Assembly (NCBI GenBank): GCA_036558745.1
Contig: DATBEZ010000012.1
Location: 1 to 64,000 of the forward strand
Reading direction: 5' to 3'
Source: JAMXLJ01 sp036558745
Lineage (GTDB): Bacteria > Actinomycetota > Acidimicrobiia > IMCC26256 > JAMXLJ01
DNA: 64,000 nt
The notes beneath the pieces were generated by a model, which saw nothing but the letters and a program-made list of their open reading frames with translations, ran no database searches and was not told the DNA's origin. The position numbers and the translations under genes were made by a program. This document shows, one piece after another, positions 34,847 through 42,446 of this stretch (positions are counted from its first letter, which is position 1; every line of letters begins with the position of its first letter).

Positions 34847-35638
34847 ATGGTGATGACTCCCGAGGAGCGCCTCGAGCGCGCACTGTCGTTCGGTGCGATC
34901 GCCGAGGACTACGACCGTTTTCGTCCCGGACCACCCGCCGCGGCGCGCGACTGGCTGCTGCGCGACCGCGTCGTGACCGCGGTCGAGATCGGGGCGGGCA
35001 CCGGTGGGCTCACCCGTCTTCTCGTCGAGCAGGCCGCCCGCGTCATCGCGGTCGAGCCGGACCGGCGGATGGGCGCGGTGCTGACAGCACGGGTGCCGGA
35101 GGCGTCGGTCGTGACGGCCCGGGCCGAGGCGCTGCCCGTACGCGACGGTCGAGCGGACGCGCTGTTGGGCTCCTCGATGTGGCACTGGGTGGACGAGGAG
35201 CGGGCCATGGCCGAGGCGGCGCGGGTGCTGCGCCCCGGCGGCGTCCTGGGCCTGCTCTGGAGCGGGCCCGACCGGTCGCAGCCGTGGATCCAGGAGCTGT
35301 TCCGCGAAGCTCGGCGGCGCGCGGGTCGGCGTGAGCGTGACGGGGGCTGGCGCGACGACGACGCCGCGCGCCGCCGACGACACGAGGTGCACCTCCCTGA
35401 TGGCGCGCCGTTCAGCACTCCCGAGACGATGAGGCTCGAGTTCTCGATCACGGTGTCGACCGAGCAGCTCGTCGGCATGGCCGGCACGTTCAGCGGCATC
35501 GCGGTGCTCGGGGACGCGCAGCGGGTCGAGCTGCGCGACCGTATGACCGCAACGGTCCGTGACCACCCTGCGCTCGGGCACGTCGACGAGATCGAGCTTC
35601 CGATGCGCTGCATCTGCTGGCGTGCCGTGCGGAGGTGA
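34847..35638 (+). CDS. Class I SAM-dependent methyltransferase
   Basis: A 263-residue methyltransferase: LSFGAIAEDYDRFRPGPP at the N-terminus, motif I AVEIGAGTGGLTRLLVEQ, acidic VIAVEPD, motif II ADALLGSSMWHWVDEERAMA and motif III VLRPGGVLGLLWSG. Start ATG 34847 or 34853. The middle insert is rich in Arg/Asp. It resembles the genes at 57309 and 61197 and the broken one at 22878. Substrate unknown. Confidence 0.88.
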   Translation: MVMTPEERLERALSFGAIAEDYDRFRPGPPAAARDWLLRDRVVTAVEIGAGTGGLTRLLVEQAARVIAVEPDRRMGAVLTARVPEASVVTARAEALPVRDGRADALLGSSMWHWVDEERAMAEAARVLRPGGVLGLLWSGPDRSQPWIQELFREARRRAGRRERDGGWRDDDAARRRRHEVHLPDGAPFSTPETMRLEFSITVSTEQLVGMAGTFSGIAVLGDAQRVELRDRMTATVRDHPALGHVDEIELPMRCICWRAVRR

Positions 35639-35656
35639 CCTCGGTCGGTGTGTCCG

Positions 35657-36499
35657 TCAGGTCGCCGCGACGAGGAGGTCCTCGCCGCTCGAAGGGCGAA
35701 GGCCGTCGGCGCGGCCCGAGAAGTAGCGGTCGGACAGCTCCTTCGACGAGACGTGCCCGACACGCGCGAAGCCGGCGTCGCGTGCGAGCGTCAGCAGCTC
35801 ATCGGGCCGGTAGAAGCTGACGAACGGCGTGCCCGATCGGCGCGCGCCCTCTTCGGCCGCGCGCAGACCGGGACGGTCGGGCTCGTCGACCAGGTCGACC
35901 GGCAGCAGAAAGGTCATGGCCAGCGTCGAACCCCTGGGGAGACGCGCGGCCTGGCGCAGCATGGCCGCGGTCGCAGCCCTCGTGAGGTACATCGAGACTC
36001 CGGTCGACGCGACGACGGCAGGCTGCCCGCGGTCGAAGCCGGCGGCGTCCAGCGCGTCCCACCACGAGACATCCGACTCGAAGTCGACGGGCACGAAGTG
36101 CAGCCCGGCCGGCCACGCACAGCCGAGCGCGGTCAGGCGATCGCGCTTCCATGCCTGCGCTTCCGGCTGATCGATCTCGAACATCCGGAGCCGTGACGCA
36201 AGGTCCGGCCGGCGTTGCGCCAACGTGTCGAGCCCGGCGCCGAGGAGGACATACTGCGTGACACCGTCGGCAGCGCGATCGGCCACGAGGTCCTCGATGA
36301 ACCGGGCCCGGGCGACGATGGCGGCACGGAAGCCGCGCGTTCCGTCGGGATCCATGTCGGGACGGCTGCGCCAGTCGTCGGCGGGTGACGCGAGACGCAA
36401 TCCGAGCTCGTCCTCGAGCACGTGGGGCGGCGCGTCGACGAAGACGTGCATCGCGCGCCAGAGCGCGACGCGCACTGCAGTGCTGTCCGGCTCAGCCAC
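35657..36499 (-). CDS. SAM-dependent methyltransferase, TIGR00027/LCMT family
   Basis: A 280-residue member of the actinobacterial TIGR00027 family (leucine-carboxyl-methyltransferase-like; abundant in Mycobacterium). Seen: FRAAIVARARFIEDLVADRA, the SAM motif VTQYVLLGAGLDTLAQRRPD, RMFEIDQPEAQAWKRDRL and VVASTGVSMYLTRAATAAML. The function of the family is mostly unknown; O-methylation of polyketide-like acids is suspected. Its start overlaps the end of the VOC gene by 8 bases, so RHH, VOC and this gene may form one transcript. Confidence 0.9.
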   Translation of the reverse strand: MAEPDSTAVRVALWRAMHVFVDAPPHVLEDELGLRLASPADDWRSRPDMDPDGTRGFRAAIVARARFIEDLVADRAADGVTQYVLLGAGLDTLAQRRPDLASRLRMFEIDQPEAQAWKRDRLTALGCAWPAGLHFVPVDFESDVSWWDALDAAGFDRGQPAVVASTGVSMYLTRAATAAMLRQAARLPRGSTLAMTFLLPVDLVDEPDRPGLRAAEEGARRSGTPFVSFYRPDELLTLARDAGFARVGHVSSKELSDRYFSGRADGLRPSSGEDLLVAAT

Positions 36500-36836
36500 G
36501 AGCTGGAGCCTGCACGGTCCACAAGCGGCCGTCCGGATCGCGCACCACCATCACTTGCGTGCCCCAGTGCGTGTCCTCGAACGGTGAGACCACCTCGACG
36601 TCGGGAGGGGCGGAGAACGCGTCGGCGTCGGGAACGCGGAAGACGATCCGCGTCTCCGGCTGATGATCCGCGGGCACCTCGGCGATGAACAGCGAAGGGC
36701 CGTCGCCGTTGCGGAGCTGGCCCGAGCTGTGGTCGGTCTCGAACTCGAGCTCGTAGCCCAACGCCTCGAAGAACCTCGCGGCCTTGCCCCAGTTGTGCGT
36801 CTCGAGGAACACGGCCTCGATGCCTTCGGTCGTCAT
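36492..36836 (-). CDS. VOC-superfamily (glyoxalase/bleomycin-resistance-like) protein
   Basis: A 114-residue single VOC domain: EAVFLETHNWGKAARFFEAL, RIVFRVPDADAF and the end VVRDPDGRLWTVQAP. A conserved first metal ligand may be the H in THNW. ATG 36836 follows GGAAGGAG and starts 1 base after the stop of the ribbon-helix-helix gene, so the two are cotranscribed. Function unknown; it may bind or modify a small molecule. Confidence 0.88.
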   Translation of the reverse strand: MTTEGIEAVFLETHNWGKAARFFEALGYELEFETDHSSGQLRNGDGPSLFIAEVPADHQPETRIVFRVPDADAFSAPPDVEVVSPFEDTHWGTQVMVVRDPDGRLWTVQAPARG

Positions 36837-36837
36837 G

Positions 36838-37017
36838 TCAGTGCTCCTTCCGGGTCGCTCGGCGGCGCGGGTCGCGCACGTCGTCGAGGTAGGCACGCAA
36901 CGCGCCGGCGACCAGTGCGGACAGCGACGAGCCGGACTCGATCGCCTGGTGCTTCACCTGCTTGATGAGCGAGACCGGCAGATAGACGTTGAACTGCTTG
37001 ACCTCTTCGTCGTCCAC
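36838..37017 (-). CDS. Ribbon-helix-helix (CopG/Arc-type) regulator
   Basis: A 59-residue protein not evident in simple ORF lists because it starts at GTG 37017. The sequence VDDEEVKQFNVYLPVSLIKQ then VKHQAIESGSSLSALVAGAL shows the RHH fold: a DNA-reading beta strand (QFNVYLP, residues 8-14), helix 1 and helix 2, and a basic tail. It precedes the VOC gene by one base. Three evenly spaced CTAG sites lie directly upstream and are the likely operator, giving an autoregulated RHH-VOC pair. It looks like an antitoxin-type RHH, but its partner is not a recognised toxin. Confidence 0.85.
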   Translation of the reverse strand: MDDEEVKQFNVYLPVSLIKQVKHQAIESGSSLSALVAGALRAYLDDVRDPRRRATRKEH

Positions 37018-37023
37018 CGCGCG

Positions 37024-37046
37024 ATGCTAGCATACTAGTCAACTAG
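37024..37046. promoter_or_regulatory. RHH operator candidate: three CTAG cores at 8-base spacing
   Basis: CTAG occurs at 37027, 37035 and 37043, exactly 8 bases apart, 7-26 bases upstream of the RHH start. It includes a perfect palindrome ATGCTAGCAT (37024-37033) and an inverted repeat CTAGT-CA-ACTAG (37035-37046). CTAG is rare in most bacterial DNA, so a triplet is notable. A -10-like TAGCAT (minus strand, 37029-37024) is embedded, which would give a leaderless message. Confidence 0.75.
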
Positions 37047-37080
37047 CTGAGGGGGGCGGGCGCGGACAGGGAGCTCGCGT

Positions 37081-37374
37081 TCAGCCTTGGGGCGCGACCG
37101 CGATCACGAATCCTGCGACGCCCACGAGCACCGCCGCGGTGGCGACCACGCGGATGCGCCACACCCGCGGAACGGTTCGACCGAGCCGACCGCGTGAGGC
37201 GCGACCGGTGAGGAACAGCGCGGCCGCGATCGCGAGGATCGACCAGCCCATGACGGGCCGGCTCGGTCCGAACGGAACCGACGGCTTCAGCATTGCGAGG
37301 CCGACGCCGCTGAACGCGAGCGCGCTGCGCTCCCACGCGAGCGCTGTGAGGCCTTCGGCCGGCGTGTCGATCAC
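37081..37374 (-). CDS. DUF202 small membrane protein (second of pair)
   Basis: A 97-residue membrane protein with about three helices: LTALAWERSALAFSGVGLAM (DUF202 signature with the conserved W-R), MGWSILAIAAALFLTG and VVATAAVLVGVAGFVIAV. GTG 37374 overlaps the upstream DUF202 gene stop (GTGA). Function unknown; DUF202 pairs are common in actinobacteria and probably form a complex. Confidence 0.85.
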   Translation of the reverse strand: MIDTPAEGLTALAWERSALAFSGVGLAMLKPSVPFGPSRPVMGWSILAIAAALFLTGRASRGRLGRTVPRVWRIRVVATAAVLVGVAGFVIAVAPQG

Positions 37375-37868
37375 GGCAGCGCGACCAGCACGAGCGCGAG
37401 CGCGGCCACGACTGCGACGCCCACTGCGACGAAGATCGGCAGGTGCGACAGCGGGACCACCTCGCGATTGACGACGGCCCGTTCGTTCGTCCGCCACTCC
37501 CGGTAGGACAGCGCGGCCGTGCACATCCCGAGCGCGATCAGGGGGAGGCCGACCGCTCGCCGCCCGCCGCCGGTGTGGAAGTGGGGGAGCAGCTCCGTCA
37601 CAGCGAGACCGGTGGCCGTGAGCGCGAGTGACGTGCGGATCCAGGCGAGGAAGGTGCGTTCGTTCGCCTGCCGAAGTTGGGAGTCGGCCGGCCCGAGCTC
37701 GTCGCGGTCCGCTGGTCGCACCGGGTGACGGTAGGGCTTCCCCGGCTCACCGTCCTCATCCGTCGCGGGTGACGCCTCCCGCCGCTCGGCTCGCGCCGCG
37801 GTCGCAGTCTCCGGATGCAGGCTCAGCGCCGACGGCGAGTGGCTGATCGCCGCGCCGATGGTGTACAT
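37371..37868 (-). CDS. DUF202 membrane protein, YidH-like (first of pair)
   Basis: A 165-residue protein: a hydrophilic N-terminal ~65 residues, then a YidH-type DUF202 domain with QLRQANERTFLAWIRTSLAL, TATGLAVTELLPHF and two further helices (VGLPLIALGMCTAALSYREW; LPIFVAVGVAVVAALALVLV). I place the start at ATG 37868, but starts are uncertain because the N-terminal extension is low-complexity. It diverges from the SDR gene with 33 bases between. Confidence 0.8.
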   Translation of the reverse strand: MYTIGAAISHSPSALSLHPETATAARAERREASPATDEDGEPGKPYRHPVRPADRDELGPADSQLRQANERTFLAWIRTSLALTATGLAVTELLPHFHTGGGRRAVGLPLIALGMCTAALSYREWRTNERAVVNREVVPLSHLPIFVAVGVAVVAALALVLVALP

Positions 37869-37901
37869 CGACCGGGAACGAGCGACCAGATCGGGGTGAG
37901 C

Positions 37902-38756
37902 ATGACGCGAACGCTCGAAGGCCGGCGCGCGTTCGTCGTGGGCGGGGGATCGGGGATCGGACTCGGCTGCGCGCGGGTGCTCGCACGAGACGGCGCGCAC
38001 GTGACGGTCGCCGGACGGACGCAGGGAAGGCTCGAAGGGGCGGTGCGCACGCTCGGTGGCGAAGGGATCGATGCGTCGTTCGTCGTGTGCGACGCCCTGG
38101 ATCCGGTGTCCGTGCGGCGTGCCGTCGACGACGCGTCGGCGGACGGCCGTCTCGACATCGCGGTCGTCGTCCCCGGTGGCGGCTCGATCACGCCGGTCCT
38201 GCTCTACGACGACGACGAGTTCAGCCGTCAGATCGACCTCAACGTGCGGCCCGTCTACCTCACGTTGAAGTACGCCGGACAGGCGATGGTGCGGAACGGC
38301 TCGGGGTCATTCGTGGCGATCTCGTCGACCGCTGCGGAATTCTCCGCGCGCTATCTCGCCGCGTACGCCGCGGGCAAAGCGGCGGTCGACCAACTCGTGC
38401 GGGTCGCAGCCGACGAGCTGGGCGAGCTCGGCGTGCGCGTGAACGCGGTGCGACCGGGGATGACGCGCACGGCGATCACCGAGCGGACGTTCGAGAACCC
38501 GGACATGATCGGCGCGTTCCTCGCCGGCCAACCGATCGCGCGAGGCGGTGAGGTCGACGACATCGCGCAGGCGGTGCGGTACTTCGCGGGTCCCGAGTCG
38601 AGCTGGGTCACCGGTCAGCTGCTCACCGTCGCCGGCGGGCACACGTTGCGCGCCTTCGTCGACTACTCACGGTTCCTGCCGCTACCCGACGTGCGCGTCG
38701 CGGTCGGGGCGGACACAGCCGACACAGCCGACACGACCGATGGAGGGTCGTCGTGA
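37902..38756 (+). CDS. SDR-family oxidoreductase
   Basis: A 284-residue short-chain dehydrogenase: nucleotide motif VVGGGSGIGLGCARVL, DNA-typical NNAG replaced by VVPGGGS, catalytic Ser in AISSTAAEF, Tyr and Lys in YLAAYAAGKAAVDQLV, and C-terminal AGPESSWVTGQLLTVAGGHT. ATG 37902. The tail contains a tandem 9-base repeat (GACACAGCC-like, 38713-38739) coding TADTADTTD. Its TGA overlaps the following LLM gene (GTGA), which suggests the two oxidoreductases act in one pathway. Confidence 0.92.
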   Translation: MTRTLEGRRAFVVGGGSGIGLGCARVLARDGAHVTVAGRTQGRLEGAVRTLGGEGIDASFVVCDALDPVSVRRAVDDASADGRLDIAVVVPGGGSITPVLLYDDDEFSRQIDLNVRPVYLTLKYAGQAMVRNGSGSFVAISSTAAEFSARYLAAYAAGKAAVDQLVRVAADELGELGVRVNAVRPGMTRTAITERTFENPDMIGAFLAGQPIARGGEVDDIAQAVRYFAGPESSWVTGQLLTVAGGHTLRAFVDYSRFLPLPDVRVAVGADTADTADTTDGGSS

Positions 38757-39685
38757 CGCAACTCTCGACCAGCTTGACGACGTTCTCGGCGGACGATCCC
38801 GGTGCGTGGGATGCCCTGTTCCGGCGGGCGCGCCTCCTCGACACCGCGGGAGTCGATCGACTCGTCGTGTCGGACCACGTCGTGTTCGGCGAACGGCTCG
38901 AAGAGTACGCGCGGCCCGAGATCGGCGGCCAGGCCGGCGGACGGCAACCGACCGGTCCCGACGGTCACTGGCTCGAGCCGTTGACGACCCTGTCGGTGAT
39001 CGCGGGGACGACTTCGCGGGTGCGGCTGGGCACGAACATCCTGCTTGCCGCGCTCCGCCGTCCCGTGGTTCTCGCGAAGACGGCCGCGACGCTCGACGTG
39101 CTCTCGGGTGGCCGCCTCGATCTCGGCGTCGGTGTCGGCTGGCAGCGCGAGGAGTACGAAGCCGCAGGGCTGGACTTCGGGAACCGCGGCCGTCTGCTCG
39201 AGCACTCGCTCGAGGTGTGCACGACGCTGTGGCGCGAGCCGCGTGCGGCGTACTCGTCGCCGGAGTTGCACTTCGACGCGATTCACATGATGCCCAAGCC
39301 CGTGCAGCCCGGTGGTGTGCCGATCTGGGTCAGTGGAACGGTCAACGCGCGCGTCGCCCGGCGCATCGCGCGGTTCGGTTCGGGGTGGATCCCGTGGGGC
39401 GCGGCTGCTGCCAACGTGGCGACCGGTATCGCACAGATGCGCGAGGCGCTCGCGGAGCTCGGTCACGGTGCGAGTGGACTGCAGGTGGTCGGGAACCTGA
39501 AGACGGTGCGGGGCGACGACGGAACCGTCGACATCGCGCGGACGATGGATGCGGTCCCATCGCTCGTCGACGCGGGTGTCACCGACGTGCGCGTCGCGCT
39601 GCCCCTGCCCTCCGACGACGCCGCAGCGCTCGACCGTCTCTCTGCGCTCGTCGGAGTGTTCCGCGAGAGGAGCGGTCGCGACTAG
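38753..39685 (+). CDS. LLM-class flavin/F420-dependent oxidoreductase
   Basis: A 310-residue TIM-barrel LLM protein: VDRLVVSDHVVFGERLEEYA, LTTLSVIAGTTSRVRLGTNI and VLAKTAATLDVLSGGRLDLG with GVGVGWQREEYEAAGLDF. The signature TAAT..VLSGGR..LGVG.GW..EE is that of F420-type actinobacterial members. GTG 38753 couples it to the SDR. Substrate unknown. Its stop TAG shares the tetranucleotide CTAG with the stop of the opposing gene. Confidence 0.92.
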   Translation: MTQLSTSLTTFSADDPGAWDALFRRARLLDTAGVDRLVVSDHVVFGERLEEYARPEIGGQAGGRQPTGPDGHWLEPLTTLSVIAGTTSRVRLGTNILLAALRRPVVLAKTAATLDVLSGGRLDLGVGVGWQREEYEAAGLDFGNRGRLLEHSLEVCTTLWREPRAAYSSPELHFDAIHMMPKPVQPGGVPIWVSGTVNARVARRIARFGSGWIPWGAAAANVATGIAQMREALAELGHGASGLQVVGNLKTVRGDDGTVDIARTMDAVPSLVDAGVTDVRVALPLPSDDAAALDRLSALVGVFRERSGRD

Positions 39686-40083
39686 CCGGAGGCGCCGGGC
39701 AGCTCCTCGGGCGCGTCCGACGCGTCGGGCGCTGCCGACGCGGGCTTGCCGGCGAGGCGCGTCCGCAGCCAGGTGACGCTGTCGCGCTCGGGCATCGCCT
39801 TGGCCCATCCGGCGATCTGACCTTCGACCGCGGCGACGTCGGCGAAGACGCCGAGCACCTCGACCTTCAGCCGCTCCTCGGGGAGATCGGGAAGGAACTG
39901 GTCCCCGGCCGGGTCGACGATGATCGACTCCTCGGCCTCGGCGAGCAGGTAGAGCTCGCCCGTGTCCTGCACCCACGACAGCCCGAAGCGGTTCCCGGCC
40001 GCGTCGTTCCAGTCGTGGCCGAAGTCGAACTCTTCCGACGCGCGGCGGCGCGGGTCCTGGTCGTAGAACTCCTCGATGTCCAT
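39682..40083 (-). CDS. Conserved hypothetical actinobacterial protein
   Basis: A 133-residue acidic protein beginning MDIEEFYDQDPRRRASEEFD with FGHDWNDAAGNRFGLSWVQD; I recognise this opening from hypothetical proteins of many actinobacteria but know no function. It has no signal or membrane helix. The C-terminal ~25 residues are Ala/Pro/Asp-rich. It is convergent with the LLM gene, overlapping by 4 bases. Confidence 0.75.
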   Translation of the reverse strand: MDIEEFYDQDPRRRASEEFDFGHDWNDAAGNRFGLSWVQDTGELYLLAEAEESIIVDPAGDQFLPDLPEERLKVEVLGVFADVAAVEGQIAGWAKAMPERDSVTWLRTRLAGKPASAAPDASDAPEELPGASG

Positions 40084-40208
40084 GACTCGCACCTCCACGC
40101 AGTCGGTCCCGGGGATCGTAGAGCGACCGGACCGGCGGCCCGTGGTCGTTGCGCGTCGACGCGTTCGGCGGTAGACCACTCCGGGTGAATCCGCGGGGGT
40201 GCTGGGTC

Positions 40209-41441
40209 ATGCGCCGGACGCGTCTCGGGGCCGTGTTCGCTGCGCTGCTGCTGGTTGGGGTCGCGGCAGGATGCTGGCCGCAGGAGGGCTTCGACGCGTC
40301 CCGCTCCGGGTTCAGCCCGTTGGAGTCCACACTCACGGCGGCGAGCGTCGGCGGCCTCACCCGGGCCTGGGGGACGAGCGCGGGCGCGAGCACGACGCCC
40401 GTCGTGGTGGGCGGCAGCGTGTTCGCCGGCGCCGGCGACGCGGTCGAGGCGTTCGACACCGCGACCGGCGTCGTCCGGTGGACCACCCACAACAATGACT
40501 TCGAGTCGTCGGGTCTGGTCGGAGTCGTGGGGCCGCTGAGCGCCGTCGGCGGCGACGTGCTCGCGCCGGTGAACTGGGGTGGGCTCGGAGGCCTGTTCAC
40601 GTTCGATGATGCGAGCGGCATGCGCACCGGAAGCGCGCAGTTCCACTCGTTGATCCTCGGGTCGGTCGCCGAACGCAGCGACGCGTCTGCGATCGTCGGA
40701 TTCTCCTTCGGATCGGGCGGCCCGTTCATCACCACGCTCGGATACGGCACGCACCAAGCAATCCTCGATTTCGGGTCCGTCGGTGGCGCCCAGGCCGCCG
40801 TGACCTCGCCGACGATGATCGGGCGTCATGTGCTCGTCGGCGTGAACAACACGATCGAGTCGTTTTCGCTCGACACCTGCGTGCCCGTCCCGCCTCCGCT
40901 CCCCAGCTATTACTGCGCGCCGGAGTGGTCGGCGACGGTGCCCGCCGCGCCCCGCGACCCGGCTGCAATCGGCACGACAGCAGCCGCGATCGGCCTCGCG
41001 AACGGTGACGTCGCGGTGCTCGGCGTCGCAACCGGCGCGCTGCAGTGGACGGCGCACACCGGCTCCACCGCCGCGACCGCGCCCGCCGTCGCGAACGGGC
41101 ACCTCTATGTGGGCGCCGGCGACGGTCACCTGTACGCGTTCCCGACCGCGGGATGCGGTCAGGCCACGTGCGCGCCCGAATGGTCCGGCGCAACCGCGTC
41201 CGGCGCCGCGGTGTCGCATCAGCCGGCCGCGGCCGCCGACGTCGTGTACGTCGGCACGTCGACGGGCAGCGTGTACGCGTTCGCCGGGGCCGGGTGCGGG
41301 TCGGCGTCCTGCCCGTCGCTCTGGAGCGGTGCCGTGAACCCGTCCGGACCGGCCGCGCCCGTGGCGGGCCCGGTCGTGTCGCTCGGAACCGTGTACGCGT
41401 CCGCCGGCGGTACGGTCGCCGCCTTCCGCCTCGCGCACTAG
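40209..41441 (+). CDS. Exported beta-propeller (PQQ-like repeat) lipoprotein
   Basis: A 410-residue exported protein. ATG 40209 starts a signal sequence (RLGAVFAALLLVGVAAGC) with lipobox VAAGC at about 18-22. The mature part has PQQ/WD-type propeller blades: VVVGGSVFAGAGDAVEAFDT, VANGHLYVGAGDGHLYAFPT and DVVYVGTSTGSVYAFAGAGC. Paired cysteines (GCGQATC, GCGSASC, TCVPV...YYC) probably form disulfides outside the cell. No quinoprotein catalytic residues are evident, so a structural or assembly role is as likely as dehydrogenation. Confidence 0.85.
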   Translation: MRRTRLGAVFAALLLVGVAAGCWPQEGFDASRSGFSPLESTLTAASVGGLTRAWGTSAGASTTPVVVGGSVFAGAGDAVEAFDTATGVVRWTTHNNDFESSGLVGVVGPLSAVGGDVLAPVNWGGLGGLFTFDDASGMRTGSAQFHSLILGSVAERSDASAIVGFSFGSGGPFITTLGYGTHQAILDFGSVGGAQAAVTSPTMIGRHVLVGVNNTIESFSLDTCVPVPPPLPSYYCAPEWSATVPAAPRDPAAIGTTAAAIGLANGDVAVLGVATGALQWTAHTGSTAATAPAVANGHLYVGAGDGHLYAFPTAGCGQATCAPEWSGATASGAAVSHQPAAAADVVYVGTSTGSVYAFAGAGCGSASCPSLWSGAVNPSGPAAPVAGPVVSLGTVYASAGGTVAAFRLAH

Positions 41442-41467
41442 GGGTCGACGCGAGCCGTAGACCGACC

Positions 41468-42280
41468 ATCGCCCTTCGGCGTCTCGTCGTCGTAGCGCTC
41501 GTCGCGACGACCGCCGGCGCGTGCGCGACGACAGGGTCGGCTCAGGCGGCACGGAGCTTCAGCAAGGCGGTGAGGGCGAGCGCGGCCCTCTCGGCGCTCG
41601 GCGACTCGGTACCTGCGGGAACCGCGTGCGACTGCACGCCCTACCCGAGGCTGACGGCCTCCGACATCGCCGACGCGGCCGGGCACTCCGTGACGACGTG
41701 GAGCGACGCGGTGTCGGGCTACCAGACCGACGACGTCCTCGACCAGCTCTCGTCGCGTGCCGACGTCGACGATCACGTGCGAGCGGCCGGTGTCGTCCTG
41801 ATCGAAGTCGGCGCGAACGACGTCGGCTACTCGTCGGAATGTGGCACCGACGCGCACTGCTACGAGACGCGGGTTCCCGGCGTCGCCCGGAACCTCGCAT
41901 CCATCGTGGCCCGGGTCCGCCGGCTCACCGCGCCACGCCGGGTGCCCGTCGTCCTGCTCGACTACTGGAGCGTGTGGCTGGGCGGCCGCTACGCGGAGGC
42001 GCAGGGCACCGCGTATGTCGACGCCGCGGACGCGGTCACCGACTCGCTCGGTGACGCGATCCAGTCGGTCGCGCACGAGACCGGCTCCTACTTCGTCGAT
42101 CTGCGGGTCGCGTTCCGGGGTCCGAACGCTCAATGGGACGAAACGCACCTTTTGGCGAGCGACGGCGAGCACCCGAACGCCGCCGGCCACGAACGCATCG
42201 CCGAGGCGATCGCCCGAGCCATGCACGGCCCGCCGGAACGTCCGAAGGGTCCGTTGCGCGCAGTGCCAGGGCACCCGTGA
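41468..42280 (+). CDS. Exported SGNH/GDSL hydrolase without a canonical start codon
   Basis: A ~270-residue SGNH hydrolase: block I SALGDSVPAGT (catalytic Ser), block III EVGANDVGYSS (Gly/Asn oxyanion) and block V SDGEHPNAAGHERIAEAI (Asp and His). The N-terminus is a signal peptide (LRRLVVVALVATTAGACATT, AQA cleavage possible). In this frame there is no ATG, GTG or TTG before the signal peptide; the nearest reasonable initiator is ATC 41468, and the first GTG (about 41571) falls after it. Either ATC is used, or a start was lost by a recent mutation. It follows the beta-propeller gene by 26 bases. Confidence 0.75.
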   Translation: MALRRLVVVALVATTAGACATTGSAQAARSFSKAVRASAALSALGDSVPAGTACDCTPYPRLTASDIADAAGHSVTTWSDAVSGYQTDDVLDQLSSRADVDDHVRAAGVVLIEVGANDVGYSSECGTDAHCYETRVPGVARNLASIVARVRRLTAPRRVPVVLLDYWSVWLGGRYAEAQGTAYVDAADAVTDSLGDAIQSVAHETGSYFVDLRVAFRGPNAQWDETHLLASDGEHPNAAGHERIAEAIARAMHGPPERPKGPLRAVPGHP

Positions 42281-42446
42281 CGAAAGTCACCGGGATTGCT
42301 CGTGCCACGACCTTTTGACCGGGTCGCGCGCCCCCGGGCCCACATCGAGCTCTCATTCTTCGCACGATGAGGGTCGAGGACTTTAGGCCCGGCTCGGTTG
42401 GTCGATGACTGCGTGACGGTTGTCTGTTACGAAGGTCGAGAGCGCG

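Noticed and set aside
38713..38739. Tandem 9-base repeat at the SDR 3' end
   Set aside because: Three short copies coding TADTADTTD; too few to be a meaningful repeat array, noted only within the gene.
39682..39685. CTAG shared by two opposing stop codons (also at 49696-49699)
   Set aside because: Both pairs are ordinary tail-to-tail overlaps where TAG reads on both strands; curious but not functional evidence.
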